A DNA stretch of 64,000 bases, from assembly GCA_033977485.1 (NCBI GenBank), contig CM066994.1, forward strand, positions 45,843,155 to 45,907,154. The letters run 5' to 3'. The DNA is from Hydrangea macrophylla (lineage: Eukaryota > Streptophyta > Magnoliopsida > Cornales > Hydrangeaceae). Under the pieces are notes generated by a model, which saw nothing but the letters and a program-made list of their open reading frames with translations, was not told the DNA's origin and made no database searches. Below, piece by piece: positions 1 through 12,022 of this stretch; position 1 is the first letter of the stretch, and the number at the start of each line of letters is the position of its first letter. A program made the translations under genes and the position numbers.

Positions 1-2836
1 GTGAAATAAACTAGAGAAGAGATGAGAAGTCATACCTCAAAAAGCGCTACAAAACAAAGGATTAGTCCACATGCTTTTAACAATATACAACATTGAATCT
101 CAAATAGCATATTCAAAGTTCTAACTTAAATCTATTAGACATAGAAAGAATCGACCCAATCATGAATTCCTTCTAATTAGTTGAGAACATATTACCTCTA
201 TAGAAATGCAAGTCTCAACTAGGAGCCAATGCAATGTCCATATAGAGGTGGTATAATTCCAACATGATCATAAGGAACTCACAACTAAGTTCAATTAGGG
301 ACAAAACAACCTAGAGCTAGACCCGAACTACAAGTATAAATATCATGGATGAATGCATGGATATGTATAAGGACAAGCTATGAATTATTCACTAACATGG
401 ATCACTTAACCTCTTGATTTAAACTTAATTATCATTATTCAAGACATGATTTGGGTCCCAAGGTATTAGGAAACCATTCAAGTTAAAATCAATAAGATTA
501 GACAAAAATAGTGACAGTTTCATATGAATTACAGAGAGCAGACCAGACTTTTAAAAATATAAATAAAATACTTCCAACACTTGGATCTTCATCATTTTTT
601 AGTATGTTAAGCCTCTGTGAGTCTAGTTTCTCAACCAAAAAGAAATCAAAGATCCAACGGTTAGATCTCTGGGAATAAGGAAACACTAGACAGCACTTAG
701 TAATCTGCAACTCTCTGTCCAGAGTTTTTGTATGATTTTTTAAAAATAGTAAAAAAAACAAAAAATTGAGAAACACTTTGTTCTTTTTAGGGTATCTTCC
801 TAACACATTAAACTACTTAGAAAAATTTATTGGAAGCCAAGAAAGTTAGAATAAGGTTCTGATTTGTTAATTTTAAAATGGATTTACTATTCTGATTTTC
901 TGGACAGAGAGTGATTAGTTCCCAAATCATAAGACCAAACCATGTTATCTATGGAATTTCATTAAAACAAAACATGTGGTGGTAGATATATGAGTTATGA
1001 ACACTCTCCAATTGGTCTCACTCAAATCCCAAGGACCATGATTTAATTAAAAGTCTTTGATCTCAGTGGGTTTATGAGTTCAACGCACCAATATTGACTT
1101 GGTGTTCATAGCTTGAATCAAACTTGATTCATGATTCTAGAGAGAATTAAGATCAAGTATGATTATGATTATCGAAATAAGTAATGAAATACAAAGAGAT
1201 TCATGGATTTAGCTTTGATGGATCTCCATCATAGATCTCATATTTGAAAAAAAATCTAGCAAGAGAATCCTAAGGCTTTATTCAATCTTATGAACCTTTG
1301 AATATTCAAGTTCCCTAGATTGTAACAAACAAACTATGAAAACTAACATCTAAATCCTCTCTCAAACGTATGATCCTTGAGGAAATTAAAACTATGGCAT
1401 GTCATTCTCCTCACAAATTAATGGTCCTTGGAGACTAAATAAGACCCAAACCTGCTCAAATATCTATGGAATATAGTATGGATTCCATAAGATCCCTAGT
1501 AGGGAGATCCAAGTCATGAGATAAGACTTGAACCCAACCAACTGTGTGTAGATATGACTATAATTCACTTTAATCTACATATGAATCATAGGATCATAGG
1601 AAACCAAAGAATCAAACTCAAAGAGACTTAACAAGATATATTAAATCTTATGAATCTCAAAAGGAAAATAGAAATTTAAAGAATTCATGTTTACTTAAAG
1701 AAATTGGAACACAAATTCTTCAAAACCAAATTTATTTTAAACCCAAAACACCAATTAGATCCAAATTAATGAAATATTATGAGATTCAATCACAAATTCT
1801 AAGTGGTGTGTGATGAAATGAGGTAGGAAGAGAGGTTTTGAAAATGTGTAAAAGGTACTAAACTATGAATTTGTGATTGACTGGGCCTAATTTTGTAGGA
1901 GATTAGGAGGTTACCTCCTAGTACCTCAGGGAATTCTTGCTTGTTGGATGAAGATCTTCCAATTCTTCAATCTCTTCTTCTAATTCTTCAAATTCTTCAA
2001 GAACTTCTTCAAAAAATCTTTTTCTCTCCAATTTTTTTCTCAATTATATGTGTATATATGATGATGATTCAAGTAAAAGTCTTCAAGTCCTTCTAATGTG
2101 AAGATGAAGATATGTATATATAGGCCTTTATCATAGGTTAAATGAGTAAATTCGGGTGGAAACCCATGTGCAAAGATTTCCTTCTAGAACATATGAGAGA
2201 AGCAGTCTGTTACAGGCTGCAGCATTCGCTGACTTGTCTGCGGCAGTCACAGAGTGCCGAGCGCCATTCACTGAGTGCGGGCGCGGTACTCAGTGAGTGC
2301 CGCTGGATTCATCGCGTGCCGCAGCTAACATAATTCTCCTTTTTATTTTATTTATTTCTTTTTCTTCTTCTTCTTTTCTTACTTTTCTCTTCTTCTTTTT
2401 TTTTTTTTTTTACTTATACTATATACTTTATACTAATACTCATATATACTAGCATTATTCAAAATGTACTTTTGTACACATACATATTCATGTATTTTGA
2501 TAGACTACTAGTACATATACTTTGAAAGCTATTTTTCTTTTTCAAGAAACTGTTCGTTTTCTTTTCTTTTATTTTCAAAATTACTCTTTTTTTTCTCTTT
2601 TTTTTACTTTTTTTTAAAACCCTTATATTCTAAGTTATCTTTGCACATACCAGTTTTTCCGAACACCCAATCTTCCCCCCTTTTTTATTCTAAATTTTTT
2701 TTTTTTGAAGCTTGAATAATCTTTCTGAAGAGCTTTGAATTGAGAAATCTTCAAATTTTGTCAAGCAATGTCATCATCGGTCTTCGGAGGTAATTAACCC
2801 TGAATTAAACGGTTGGTCAAAATTGGGGTGTCTACA
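1..2836 (-). mobile_element. 3' LTR of the LARD (truncated by window edge)
   Basis: Position 1 aligns with 27843 of the other LTR, so roughly the last 0.55 kb of this LTR lies outside the window. The minus-strand start, TGTAGACACCCC, is at 2836. A TATATATA stretch at 2115-2122 reads as a TATA box on the minus strand. A GC-rich patch (2200-2330) full of GAGTGCCG-type words stands out from the AT-rich surroundings. Short open frames here are not coding: they are not shared as proteins with the other LTR. Confidence 0.85.
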
Positions 2837-2850
2837 GTTTGCCCCTCTTC
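2837..2850 (-). other. Polypurine tract of the LARD
   Basis: On the minus strand the bases immediately before the 3' LTR read GAAGAGGGGCAAAC, then TGTAGACACC. A purine-rich block at exactly this place is the plus-strand primer expected for an LTR retrotransposon. Confidence 0.75.
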
Positions 2851-3270
2851 GGCGGGGCTTGTAAAGCAAGGCGTATTACAAGCGAATGTTGAAGCCTGTG
2901 TGAAAGACAAGCCTTTGACCAAGCTGTCGAATCCAGGCAAAAACAAAGTACGCTTAAAAAAAAACAAGTGCGCGGAGCGTTAGGTGCTAGTCGTGCTCAA
3001 TGGTGAGTTGCCTACGTATCCCATCGGGAATCAGACCAGGGCGTAGTTCGGGCAAAAGACTACACACAAATACACATAGTCATGCAGATGGATGCACCTA
3101 TTCTATTGTGATGCATGTGTTTAAAATTCATGCTCTATGCTCTCGGGTTAAGTGACTTAGAATAATGTTGTCCCCTTTTATTTAGTAAAACACATCTTTT
3201 GCCTTTTTATGATGACGTCCTATCCTGGGAAAGTCATGACTATAATTTTTATGAGTTATTTAATTGAGTA
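2851..3270 (-). other. LARD interior next to 3' LTR
   Basis: No coding potential. The segment at about 3005-3055 (GCCTACGTATCC, then a GGGAATCAG core, then GCGTAGTTC) recurs twice more in the same element near 18330-18475. Confidence 0.6.
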
Positions 3271-3886
3271 CTGATCGGCTGAGATGCGCTTTGCGTCTTA
3301 TACTCTGATGCCAAGTCAAGAAGTGTGCTGAAAGACTGAGATGTGATTTACGTCTTATACCCCAGTGCCTTCTGAGAATCATCTGATCGACTGAGATGCG
3401 CTTCGCGTCTTATACTCCAGTGCCGAATCAGGGTACGCTGAAAGACTGAGATGCGCTTTGCATCTTATACTCCGGTGTCTTCTGCGAATCATCTGATCGA
3501 TTGAGATGCGCTTTGCGTCTTATACTCCGGTTCCGAATCAGGGTAAGTTGAAAGACGGAGATGCGTTTTGCATCTTATACTCCGGTGTCTTTTGAGAATC
3601 ATCTGATCGACTGAGATGTGCTTTGCATCTTATACTCCGGTGCCGAATCAGGGTACGCTGAAAGACTGAGACGCGCTTTGTGTTTTATACTCCGGTGTCT
3701 TCTGAGAATCATCCGATCGACTAAGATGCGCTTTGCGTCTTATACTCCGGTGCCGAATTAGGGTACGCTGAAAGACTGAGATGCGCTTTGCGTCTAATAC
3801 TCCGGTGTCTTCTGAGAATTATCTGATCGAGTGAGATGCACTTTGCATCTTATACTCTGGTGCTGAATCAGGGTGTGGGACTTGTG
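3271..3886. repeat. 110-bp tandem array (about 5.5 units)
   Basis: The phrase ATCTGATCGA recurs at 3381, 3491, 3601, 3711 (one change) and 3821, an exact 110-bp spacing. Each unit has two half-units, each carrying GAGATGCGCTTTGCGTCTTA or a variant. Within each half, AGATGC and GCRTCT can pair to form a 6-bp hairpin with a 5-base loop. The array stops where the copia element inserted at 3892. Confidence 0.9.
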
Positions 3887-4863
3887 AATCCTGTTAGGGA
3901 TATATACTAAAAGCCATGCTTTATGTAGTTGATTTATTATTCATTTAATAAAATCAGTTAATCCATTTTTATGAGAATCTGTGTGGGCAATATTTGTATT
4001 ATATTATTTATTTAATATTATGCATGTGTGTCTTTCATTCTACATAGTAGCTGATTTGGTGTGTAGAGTTCGGCTTACAGACAGATGATCAGACCATCGG
4101 ATCTTGTAGAATGTAAGATTTTGGTTTACAGTCTTAGATGGATTGGACACACCATCGGTAGGACTGTAGCATGGTGTTGTAGTAGGTTTGTCTTGACTAC
4201 GGGAAATGGTATTGTTTCAACTGATCATGCTGGTACACTTTGTGTATTAAACGGTACTGACTTGGGGTAATTATCTTATACTGACTTATAAGATAATTAA
4301 TACCTCATGACTATTATGAGTGCTTATACTCTAAATCTTAAGTTAATTTATAGACACGTACATTTGATATTTACACTTTGATCCCTAAGAGGCTGAGATC
4401 CATAAATAGGTCAATATCTCATTGGATTGGGTGACAATATTAATTGTGTGGTGGATATTAATTAATGATGGAATCCATGTCTCAATTTTGGAATTGATGA
4501 TATCCCCTTGAGAAAGCTTATAAGTTTTGATTATGTCAAACCCTACAGGTGGATTTTGTATCCGACATATCAGATAAGTTAAACAGAGGATCTTAAGGAG
4601 TTTTAAGAGATTAATTAAATATGATTGTCAGTAATTATATTTAATTAACGGATATCTGTAATCTTGACATAGGGTGATAATAATCATTTAATAACATGGA
4701 GCTCGAAATATATTTTTGAGATAAGGGTAGGAGTGCAATTATAATTCTTTAGTGGTATGAATTATAATTTATGGAAATAGGAATCTGATTCAGTTTGAAT
4801 TAGGGTTTCCTAATTCCATAAGAAAGCCTATTTTTTATTAACTTCTTATGGTCCCTATCGTAG

Positions 4864-4875
4864 CCTATATATATG
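4864..4875 (+). promoter_or_regulatory. TATA box of copia 5' LTR
   Basis: CCTATATATATG, conserved at 14934-14945 in the 3' LTR and in the solo LTR at about 33520 on the other strand. The nested solo LTR begins about 18 bp downstream, near the expected transcription start. Confidence 0.6.
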
Positions 4876-4893
4876 CTGCTTTGGCTCTCTCCT

Positions 4894-7800
4894 TGTAGAC
4901 ACCCCGATTTTGACCGAACTATTAAACTTAGGGGGATTTACCTCTAGAAATCAATGATGAATAATGTCCCGACGATTTTCTTCAAGTTCATTGCTTCGAC
5001 TTCTGAAAAGCTTCAAACTCCCAAAACTTGCTCCTAATATCCCTAGATTTGGCCAGTCATTGACCATCTGTCTCGAGCTCACTAGATCATGGTTACTTTC
5101 TAAAAAAATAGAATAGATTAAATAATAATAATAACAATGATATTTTCTAAAAATAACATTGTTTCTCATATTTTTATATTCAAAAAGAAAAAAAAAGAAA
5201 AAGATACTATTTGGTGACTCATATGATTAATTTAGATTTAAAATGAAAAATGTGTCTATACATACATATATATATATATGTATAAGAAAAGGAAAATAAT
5301 TAAAGAAAGTATTCCATGTGATTTGGAGAGTTAGAGATTCCTTGGCATATTCTTAATCCAAAGTAAATACCCAAAAAGCCCTTTGTTGGGCACTAATCTC
5401 CCATGTGCTTTGAAGATGCTCTAGAATGTTCCTTTATTCTAGCCAACTTAAATGCCTTTCAAGTTTCTTGGAATTACATAGAAGTGCCATGGAGAGTTAG
5501 AGATGCCTTAGAATATTCCTAACCCACCCCAAATTGACCTATCTACCCTTATCTTAGCCCCTAAGATAATGAAAGTCTATAAAAAAAAAACCCATTTTCT
5601 CTCATTTTGGAGGAGGGGGACACTTGAATTGTATAGAAAAAAGATTGGGAGAGCTTTAGAGGAAAGAAATATAGAGAGAGAAACTCTACCAATTATTTTA
5701 CCTAAACCCCACCAAAACTCTACCCAACCATCAAATTACCATTGAAGGAGCTTGAAGCTTGAAGAAGAAGAAGAGGAAAAGCTTGAGGAATTCAACATCT
5801 CTACAAGTTTTGAGAAGATCTAGAGGTAAAACCTTCAAAATTTATCTTCATATATAATAATTCAATCACAAATTCTTAGATCTAGGAACTTTACATATTT
5901 TCAAAACCTCTCTTCCTACCCCATTTCATCACACACCACTTAGAATTTGTGATTGAATATCATGGTGTTTCATTAATTTGGATTAGAGCTTTGGATTTAT
6001 GAATAAAAGAGTTTTGACTTGAAGTATTCAAATATTTTGATTTCTTTTCTTTTGTTTATATTCCTCTCAAAGAAATATATGAGATCTTCAATATCTCATT
6101 AGATTTCTTTGAGTTTGATCCTCTAATTCCTATGATCTTATGATTTATATGGGGATTAAAGTGGATTATGATCATCTCTACACATAGTTGGTTGAGTTCA
6201 AGTCTTAGTTCATGACTTGAAATCTCCTCATTAAAAATCTTATGGAGATTCATACTATATTCCATGGAGATTAGAGTGAATTTGTTTTTCTTTAGTCTCC
6301 AATGACCATCAAATGGTAGGAGAAATATTTTAAGTTCAAGACCATCTCTATGGCTTAGACTAACCTCTTCCTTGGGTTTTTGGAAGTTCTTCATACTTCA
6401 TCCAAAACCTACATGTATGTGTGTCTTTAGCCTCCAATGACCACCAAGTGGTAGGAGTAATGATTTGAACTCAAGTTTTGGTCCATAAGTTTGAGTTCAT
6501 TGTTTGGGATTTTGTGAAGACCATTTCATACTTCATTAAAAGTCCATAAGTCTAAATAGGTCCTTAGTCTTCAATGACCATCAAATGGTAGAAGAAATGT
6601 TTTGGTTTAAGCCCAACATTATGATCTAATAGTTGAGGCCAATCAACAAAGTTGAACTAGCAAAATGAAAACAGTGGGTTCACAAACTGTTTTTGATCAA
6701 AGATTTTTAGTTCGAAATCAGACCGTTGGAATTGAATGAAACCAACGGGAGAGCGTCAATAACACGATGTTTTACCACTGTAATTTTTTTTTGGTGAGAT
6801 TTCATGTTTTAAATGGTTTGATCATGGGTTTTGTGAGATAATAACAATCTGTCCAGAATTTCAGAATAGTTTCAGAACAGCAACACGGTTTTAAAATTGA
6901 TAGATCAGAGCTCTAACCAAGTTTTCATGACCTCTAATAATTTTTTTATAAGAACCTTAATGTGTTAGGAAGGTTCCCTAAACGATTGAAGCAATTCAGA
7001 GTTTTTTGCTATTTTTAAAAAATCATACAAGATCTCTGGACAGAGAGTTGTAAGTCCCTGAGTAATGTCTAGTGTTTGTTTAATTCCCGGAGATCTAACC
7101 GTTCAAACCTTGATTTTCTTTTTGGGATAGAAACTACACTCACAGAGGCATATCATATCCAAAAATCATTAAGGTCCAACTGTTGAAACTTTGGTTTTTC
7201 TAGCTTTGAAAGTCTGGGCTGCTCTCTGTAATTCATAAAAAAACTGCTCCTATTTTTGTCTAATCTTATTTTTTTCAACTCAAATGGTCTCCTAATGTCT
7301 TGGAACCCAAATCATGTTTTGAATAATGATAATTTAGCTTAAATCCAGAGGTTAAGTGATCCAAATTAGTGAATAAATTCATATCTCATTCTTGTTCATA
7401 ATCATTCATTCATTCATATACATTGATGCTTATAATTAGAACTAGTTCTTGGATAAAGTTGGACTTAGTTGAATCTAATTGAACTTGACTTAGGATTAAT
7501 TACTCTTTGATATTATATCTTGTCTAAGGCATGTGGACTAACCCTTGTTTTGTAGCGCTTTGAAGGTATGACTTTCTCATCTCTTCTCTAGTTTATTTCA
7601 TTTCTTTGATTTTGAATTAATTTTCAACTCCATGTGCGACACTTTAGACTAGGTCTTGCCTTATGTGTTTATATGTGATAGAGACCTTTTCTTAGGATTT
7701 CTATTCTCGCATGCATTGCACGTTTAATATTCGCGGCTGGATCCCGGGTATGTTCCCTAGTTCTCTATTGCATATCATGTTGTTTGCTATTTGAATTACG

Positions 7801-8179
7801 TAGCTTATGAATGATATTTTGTCATTAGCAATTTTGCACCCTTTTTAACATGCTTATGTAATGTATTATTTATATATATGTATTAGTTGAGGGCATGCTT
7901 AGATTAATAATTCGATTAAAAAGGATGTTGAGTAGAGGCCTATCGCGAGATAGCATGAAAGGGGGTGTTTTAGTCCGCCGGGCTCCTTCCCCTTTCATTC
8001 CATAATCCCCGGACCCAGTTTATCTTTGGTTTCGCAAAAGATCAGTTTCCTTTTAAATGGTTTCTTAATTTTCCTTAAAAAAAAATTAAGTGGCGACTCA
8101 TTTGTTTTTTTGAATTTGATTTTGAAAAAGAATGTTAAAAGAAAAGCTGTGGGTAAGAAGAAAACCTGCGATATCCACA
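4894..8179 (+). mobile_element. Solo LTR of the LARD family inside the copia 5' LTR
   Basis: It starts TGTAGACACCCCGATTTTGA and ends ATATCCACA. CTCCT flanks it on both sides (4889-4893 and 8180-8184), and the uninterrupted 3' LTR reads straight through the same point with a single CTCCT. Stretches such as 7550-7680 and 7925-8100 are the reverse complement of 27290-27900, so this is the LARD LTR family in the opposite orientation to the host LARD. The absence of any internal region indicates an LTR-LTR recombination product. Confidence 0.93.
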
Positions 8180-8496
8180 CTCCTCAGTTTGCATTTTTCC
8201 ATTAAGAGCATTATAACTCGGAATAGAAAAGAGAGCGTAAAAAGAGAGAGCAGGAACATAAAGGATTTTGAAGGAGCCCACACTCAGTTCGATATTCTGA
8301 CAGTAAAGGAATACGGTAGAAGATCGTGACCTGTTATCGAGCCCGTGTTCTCGATTCGTCTACTACAGCAATCCGTTTTAGCAGTTCAAGGTAACCCTAG
8401 TTCCACCCTTATAGGGTTACTGTAGTTTTCAAGTAATTTTTGTAGTACCAACTTATATGCTTGTCAACAGATTCTGGGAACGCAGTTTCCTAACAG

Positions 8497-8508
8497 TGGT
8501 ATCAGAGC
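8497..8508 (+). other. Primer-binding site (initiator tRNA-Met)
   Basis: TGGTATCAGAGC lies one base after the LTR end. This is the standard complement of the 3' end of plant initiator tRNA-Met used by copia elements. Confidence 0.9.
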
Positions 8509-9903
8509 AACGTTGATTCTGCGTATGGGTTAGATGCAACCATGTTGTCCAAGTGTTTTGATGGATGGATAGAACGTAGAACTGTGCTAACCTTTGTTTT
8601 GCAGCGTTCTTATTTCACTATTATAGTCACTGATTTTGTGTGATTGGATCCCACGATGGTTTTATCCGTAGTTAATCTTTCTGTTTTAATATAGCATGTG
8701 AACTCATTTATGGAGGCATAGGATTTGTGTATATTGGATCCTATGCTTCATTGATGTGTGGTTAATTTACTGCAAAGAAATAGTATGTGAACTCCTTCAT
8801 GGAGGCATAGGGTTTATGTAATATATCTCAAGTAAATCCGTGAAGACAGTTCGTGAAGACAGTTCACAAGCAGTTTCAGAAAGCAATCTGGAAGCAGTTC
8901 GACCCCCGTGCGTAGTGGTGACATAGAGCTAATCAGGTTCAATGAAAATTTTTCACAAGAGTTGTAGCTTGACCATAATAGTGGGATTCCTATTTTATTG
9001 TGGTTTCCTTATTTATGTGTGATTGAATGATTACTATTGTTTCATGTTTAATGAATAGGACAGCATGGATAATTGTTCCTAGACCTATTTCAGATGTCTA
9101 GCTGCATGCTTAATTTATATTAATTTAAAATGATGGACAACTACATGTGTATTTAGAAATAAAACTAATTCCATAATTTGAAAACATAAGTACTTATTTT
9201 CTAAAATCATGAGAATTGAATAATTTTATTATCTACACATGTGGGTTTGACAAGTAGGGATGAATTAATCCTTGTCAAGTATTCCATTATTTTTTATTAA
9301 TTAAATTTCAAAGTTTTTCTAGAAACTATTACCCTCAATTTTTTTTAAATTCTAAGTGGGAGAGGGAATTTATCAAGTATAAATCCCATGGTCTCCATCA
9401 CTGGTTTGTGGATGATATGATTAATTTTGTGTGATGGCTCAATTGTCATCCTCTCCATCGGATGTAGATGATCATGAAATCATCAGTACAAACTTCTTTA
9501 AAAGAATGTTTTGGGTGATTGTTAGTGTGGGCCACCTCTCCATCAGAGGTGTTCCTCACGGAACTCTTGACCTAGAATTAAGTGATGGTATACACTTAGC
9601 TATAAATAATAATATCCTCTCCATCTGAGTCACTATTGTTATTTATAGGATCAAAGCAAGTCAGTAGTTTAATTTTACTAGGCAAGGTACATTGCCTGGA
9701 TAGTAAAATTAAAAGGCAATTGCCTATCTGAACAAATGATGGATAATATATGGCTTCCCATCGAGTCATACTATCACGGTGTATCAGGTTGCTGGCAGAT
9801 TCTTTTCAAATATGGTAGATGGAACCAATATTTTTAACTCGAATCCATAGTAATTTTTTGCCCAAATGTAATTATTTATATTATGTGATTCTCAGGCTTT
9901 TAA
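8509..9903 (+). other. Copia leader, no gene seen
   Basis: About 1.4 kb of AT-rich untranslated leader between primer site and gag. A 65-codon open frame at 9431-9628 has no recognisable content. I see no other structure. Confidence 0.5.
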
Positions 9904-10740
9904 ATGGGTTCTTTCAATCCACTCGCTATTATACTTAAAAAGCAAACTTACAAGACTAAACTATATAGATTGGAAATGGAATTTGGATATTGTGTTAGCT
10001 GCTGAAGAGTACAAGTTTGTGCTTATTTAAGAATGTCCTGTGCAACCTGGTGAGGGGGCAACCGCTGAGGAAACCCAGGCTCACAATAAATGGGTCAAGG
10101 CTGATGAGATGGCGCGGTGTTACATTTTGGCATCCATGTCAAATGTGCTGCAACATCAGCATTAGTAAATGGCCAGCGCCTATGACATGATGGAGAGCCT
10201 CCGAGAGATGTTCGGGGATCAAAGTCGTACTGATAGGCAGGTTGCCATGAAAGACTTGATGAACACAACTATGGCTGAGGGGACGCATATAAGGGATCAT
10301 GTTCTTAAGATGATATCTCTTCTTAATGAACTAGAGATCCTTGGAGCTGAAATCGACGGGGAAACCCAGGTCGATATCGTACTCCAGTCACTGCCAGAGT
10401 CTTTTAAGCAATTCTCCCTCAATTACAACATGAATAAATTTAAATATACCTTGGCGGAGCTGCTTAAAGAACTCCAGGCAGCTGAGGGTCTCAACAGAAA
10501 GTCAGGGAGGAATGCTCTTGTGTTTGAGAAAGGTTCTGCTTCAAAGCTAAAAGGCAAGAAGAAAATTAAAAAGGCTCAAAAGAAGGCCGCGGGTCCTCCG
10601 CCAATCCAAAGGCCAAAAGGGTAATCGGGAAAGCCTAAAGGCAAATGTTTTGTTTGCAAGCAGCCAGGACACTGGAAGAAGTAATGCCCGGTTTATCTCG
10701 CCAGACAGAACAATCAAGGTAAATCTCATTTACTAGTTGT
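9904..10740 (+). pseudogene. Copia gag (UBN2-type capsid plus zinc knuckle), broken
   Basis: Gag packages element RNA in cytoplasmic particles. The likely start is ATG 9904; the reading frame shifts once between there and 9968, then runs in the frame of 10169-10624. In-frame stops are at about 10027, at 10163-10168 (two in a row) and at 10622-10624, with another after the knuckle. Recognisable blocks are DWKWNLDIVLAAEEYKFVL, WVKADEMARCYILASMSN, the UBN2-like core with LLNELEILGAEIDGE, and a CCHC-type knuckle beginning CFVCKQPGHW near 10642, whose final Cys is intact but follows a stop. The family is clear; the copy is dead. Confidence 0.85.
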
Positions 10741-12022
10741 TGAATCATGTTTAGCGGTCTGATCTACCGGTACCTAGTGTGTAGATGCGGGAGCCACTGA
10801 TCATGTATGCAATTATTTGCAGGGGTTCCAAGGAACTAGGCAGCTCAGTGATGGAGAGATTTATCTATATATGGGAAATGCTACAAGAGTAGCAGCAGTT
10901 GCAGTAGGAGATCTACGTCTTAGTTTTGGTTAGATAGGATTTTAATATTAAGAAATTGCCTTTATGTACCTTCTTGTAGAAGGAATTTAGTTTCAGTTTC
11001 TAGTTTAGTAAATAATGGATATTCAGTTCATTTTAATAAAGTAGTAGTTATTAAAGAAAATAAACATTTTATTTGTTCTGGTCAATTGGTGGATGATCTT
11101 TATATTATAAATCATGTCTCTCCTATACTGCAACTTAATGAATTGAATAACACAAATAGTTTGCCATTTAAGAGAAAAGAACCTTCGAGGATGAACCAAA
11201 CGCATCTTTGGCACTTACGCCCTGGTCATATTAATTTGAAAAGGATTCAAAGACTGGTTCAAAATGGGCCATTAAGCTCATTGGAAGTGGAGGCACTTCC
11301 AGTCTGTGAATCCTACTTGGAAGGTAAAATGACCAAGAGGCCGTTCTCGGCCAAGGGCTATAGAGCAAAAGAGCCATTGGAACTAGTTCACTATGATTTG
11401 TGTGGTCCTATGACTGTCCAAGCAAGAGGGGATTTGAGTACTTTGTCACTTTCATTGATGATTACTCAAGGTATGGGTACATTTATTTGATGCGACATAA
11501 GTCTGAATGCTTTGAGAATTTCAAAGACTTCAAGGCTGAAACAGAGAAGCGTCTAGGTAAATATATCAAGACAATACAATCTGATCTTGGTGGAGAATAC
11601 CTCTTGGGAGAGTTTAGGGTATACTTATTAGAGCAAGGGATTACATCCCAGCTGTCTGCACCCCGTATGCCTCAACAGAACGGTGGAGCAGAAAGAAGGA
11701 ACAGGACTCTCATGGACATGGTAAGATCTATGATGAGTTATTCGGATTTACCAATTTTCTTTTGGGGACACGCATTAGAGACAGGTGCATACATTCTAAA
11801 CTAGGCACCATCTAAGTCAGTACCTATTACTCCCACGGAATTATGGACTGGGCGAAAGCCTAGTCTGCGGCATGTTTGGATCTGGGGTAGTCCAGCACAT
11901 GTGCTGAAAGGGAACGCAGAAAAGTTAGAATCAAGAACAGAAGTATGTTTCTTTGTTGGGTATCCATGAGGAACTAAAGGTGGTCTGTTTTATAGTCCAC
12001 ATTCTTAGAAGAGGACTATGTT
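10741..12022 (+). pseudogene. Copia protease and integrase region of pol, broken
   Basis: The protease signature appears as DAGATDH near 10787; the active-site DSG/DTG reads DAG. The integrase zinc region begins at HLWHLRPGHI (near 11203), but the second Cys of the CxxC pair is Tyr (CESYLEGK). The DDE core follows with FIDDYSRYG, SDLGGEY and QQNGGAERRNRTL, so the D, D and E positions are visible. A one-base loss near 11430 shifts the frame between 11086-11490 and 11400-11804, and TAG ends the frame at 11804. Integrase would insert the cDNA; this copy cannot make it. Confidence 0.85.

Larger units (their letters stand above)
3892..8495 (+). mobile_element. 5' LTR of the first copia, interrupted
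   Basis: Without the 3286-bp insertion at 4894-8179 and its duplicated CTCCT, this LTR is about 1.31 kb, matching the 3' LTR (1313 bp) and the solo copy at 33183-34495. The ends form a short inverted repeat, TGTTAGG and CCTAACA. A TATA box, CCTATATATATG, lies at 4864-4875, only about 18 bp before the insertion point. Confidence 0.92.

Noticed and set aside
3271..3886. Regularly spaced repeats resembling a CRISPR array
   Set aside because: Repeats are head-to-tail 110-bp units with no unique spacers, in a plant retroelement.
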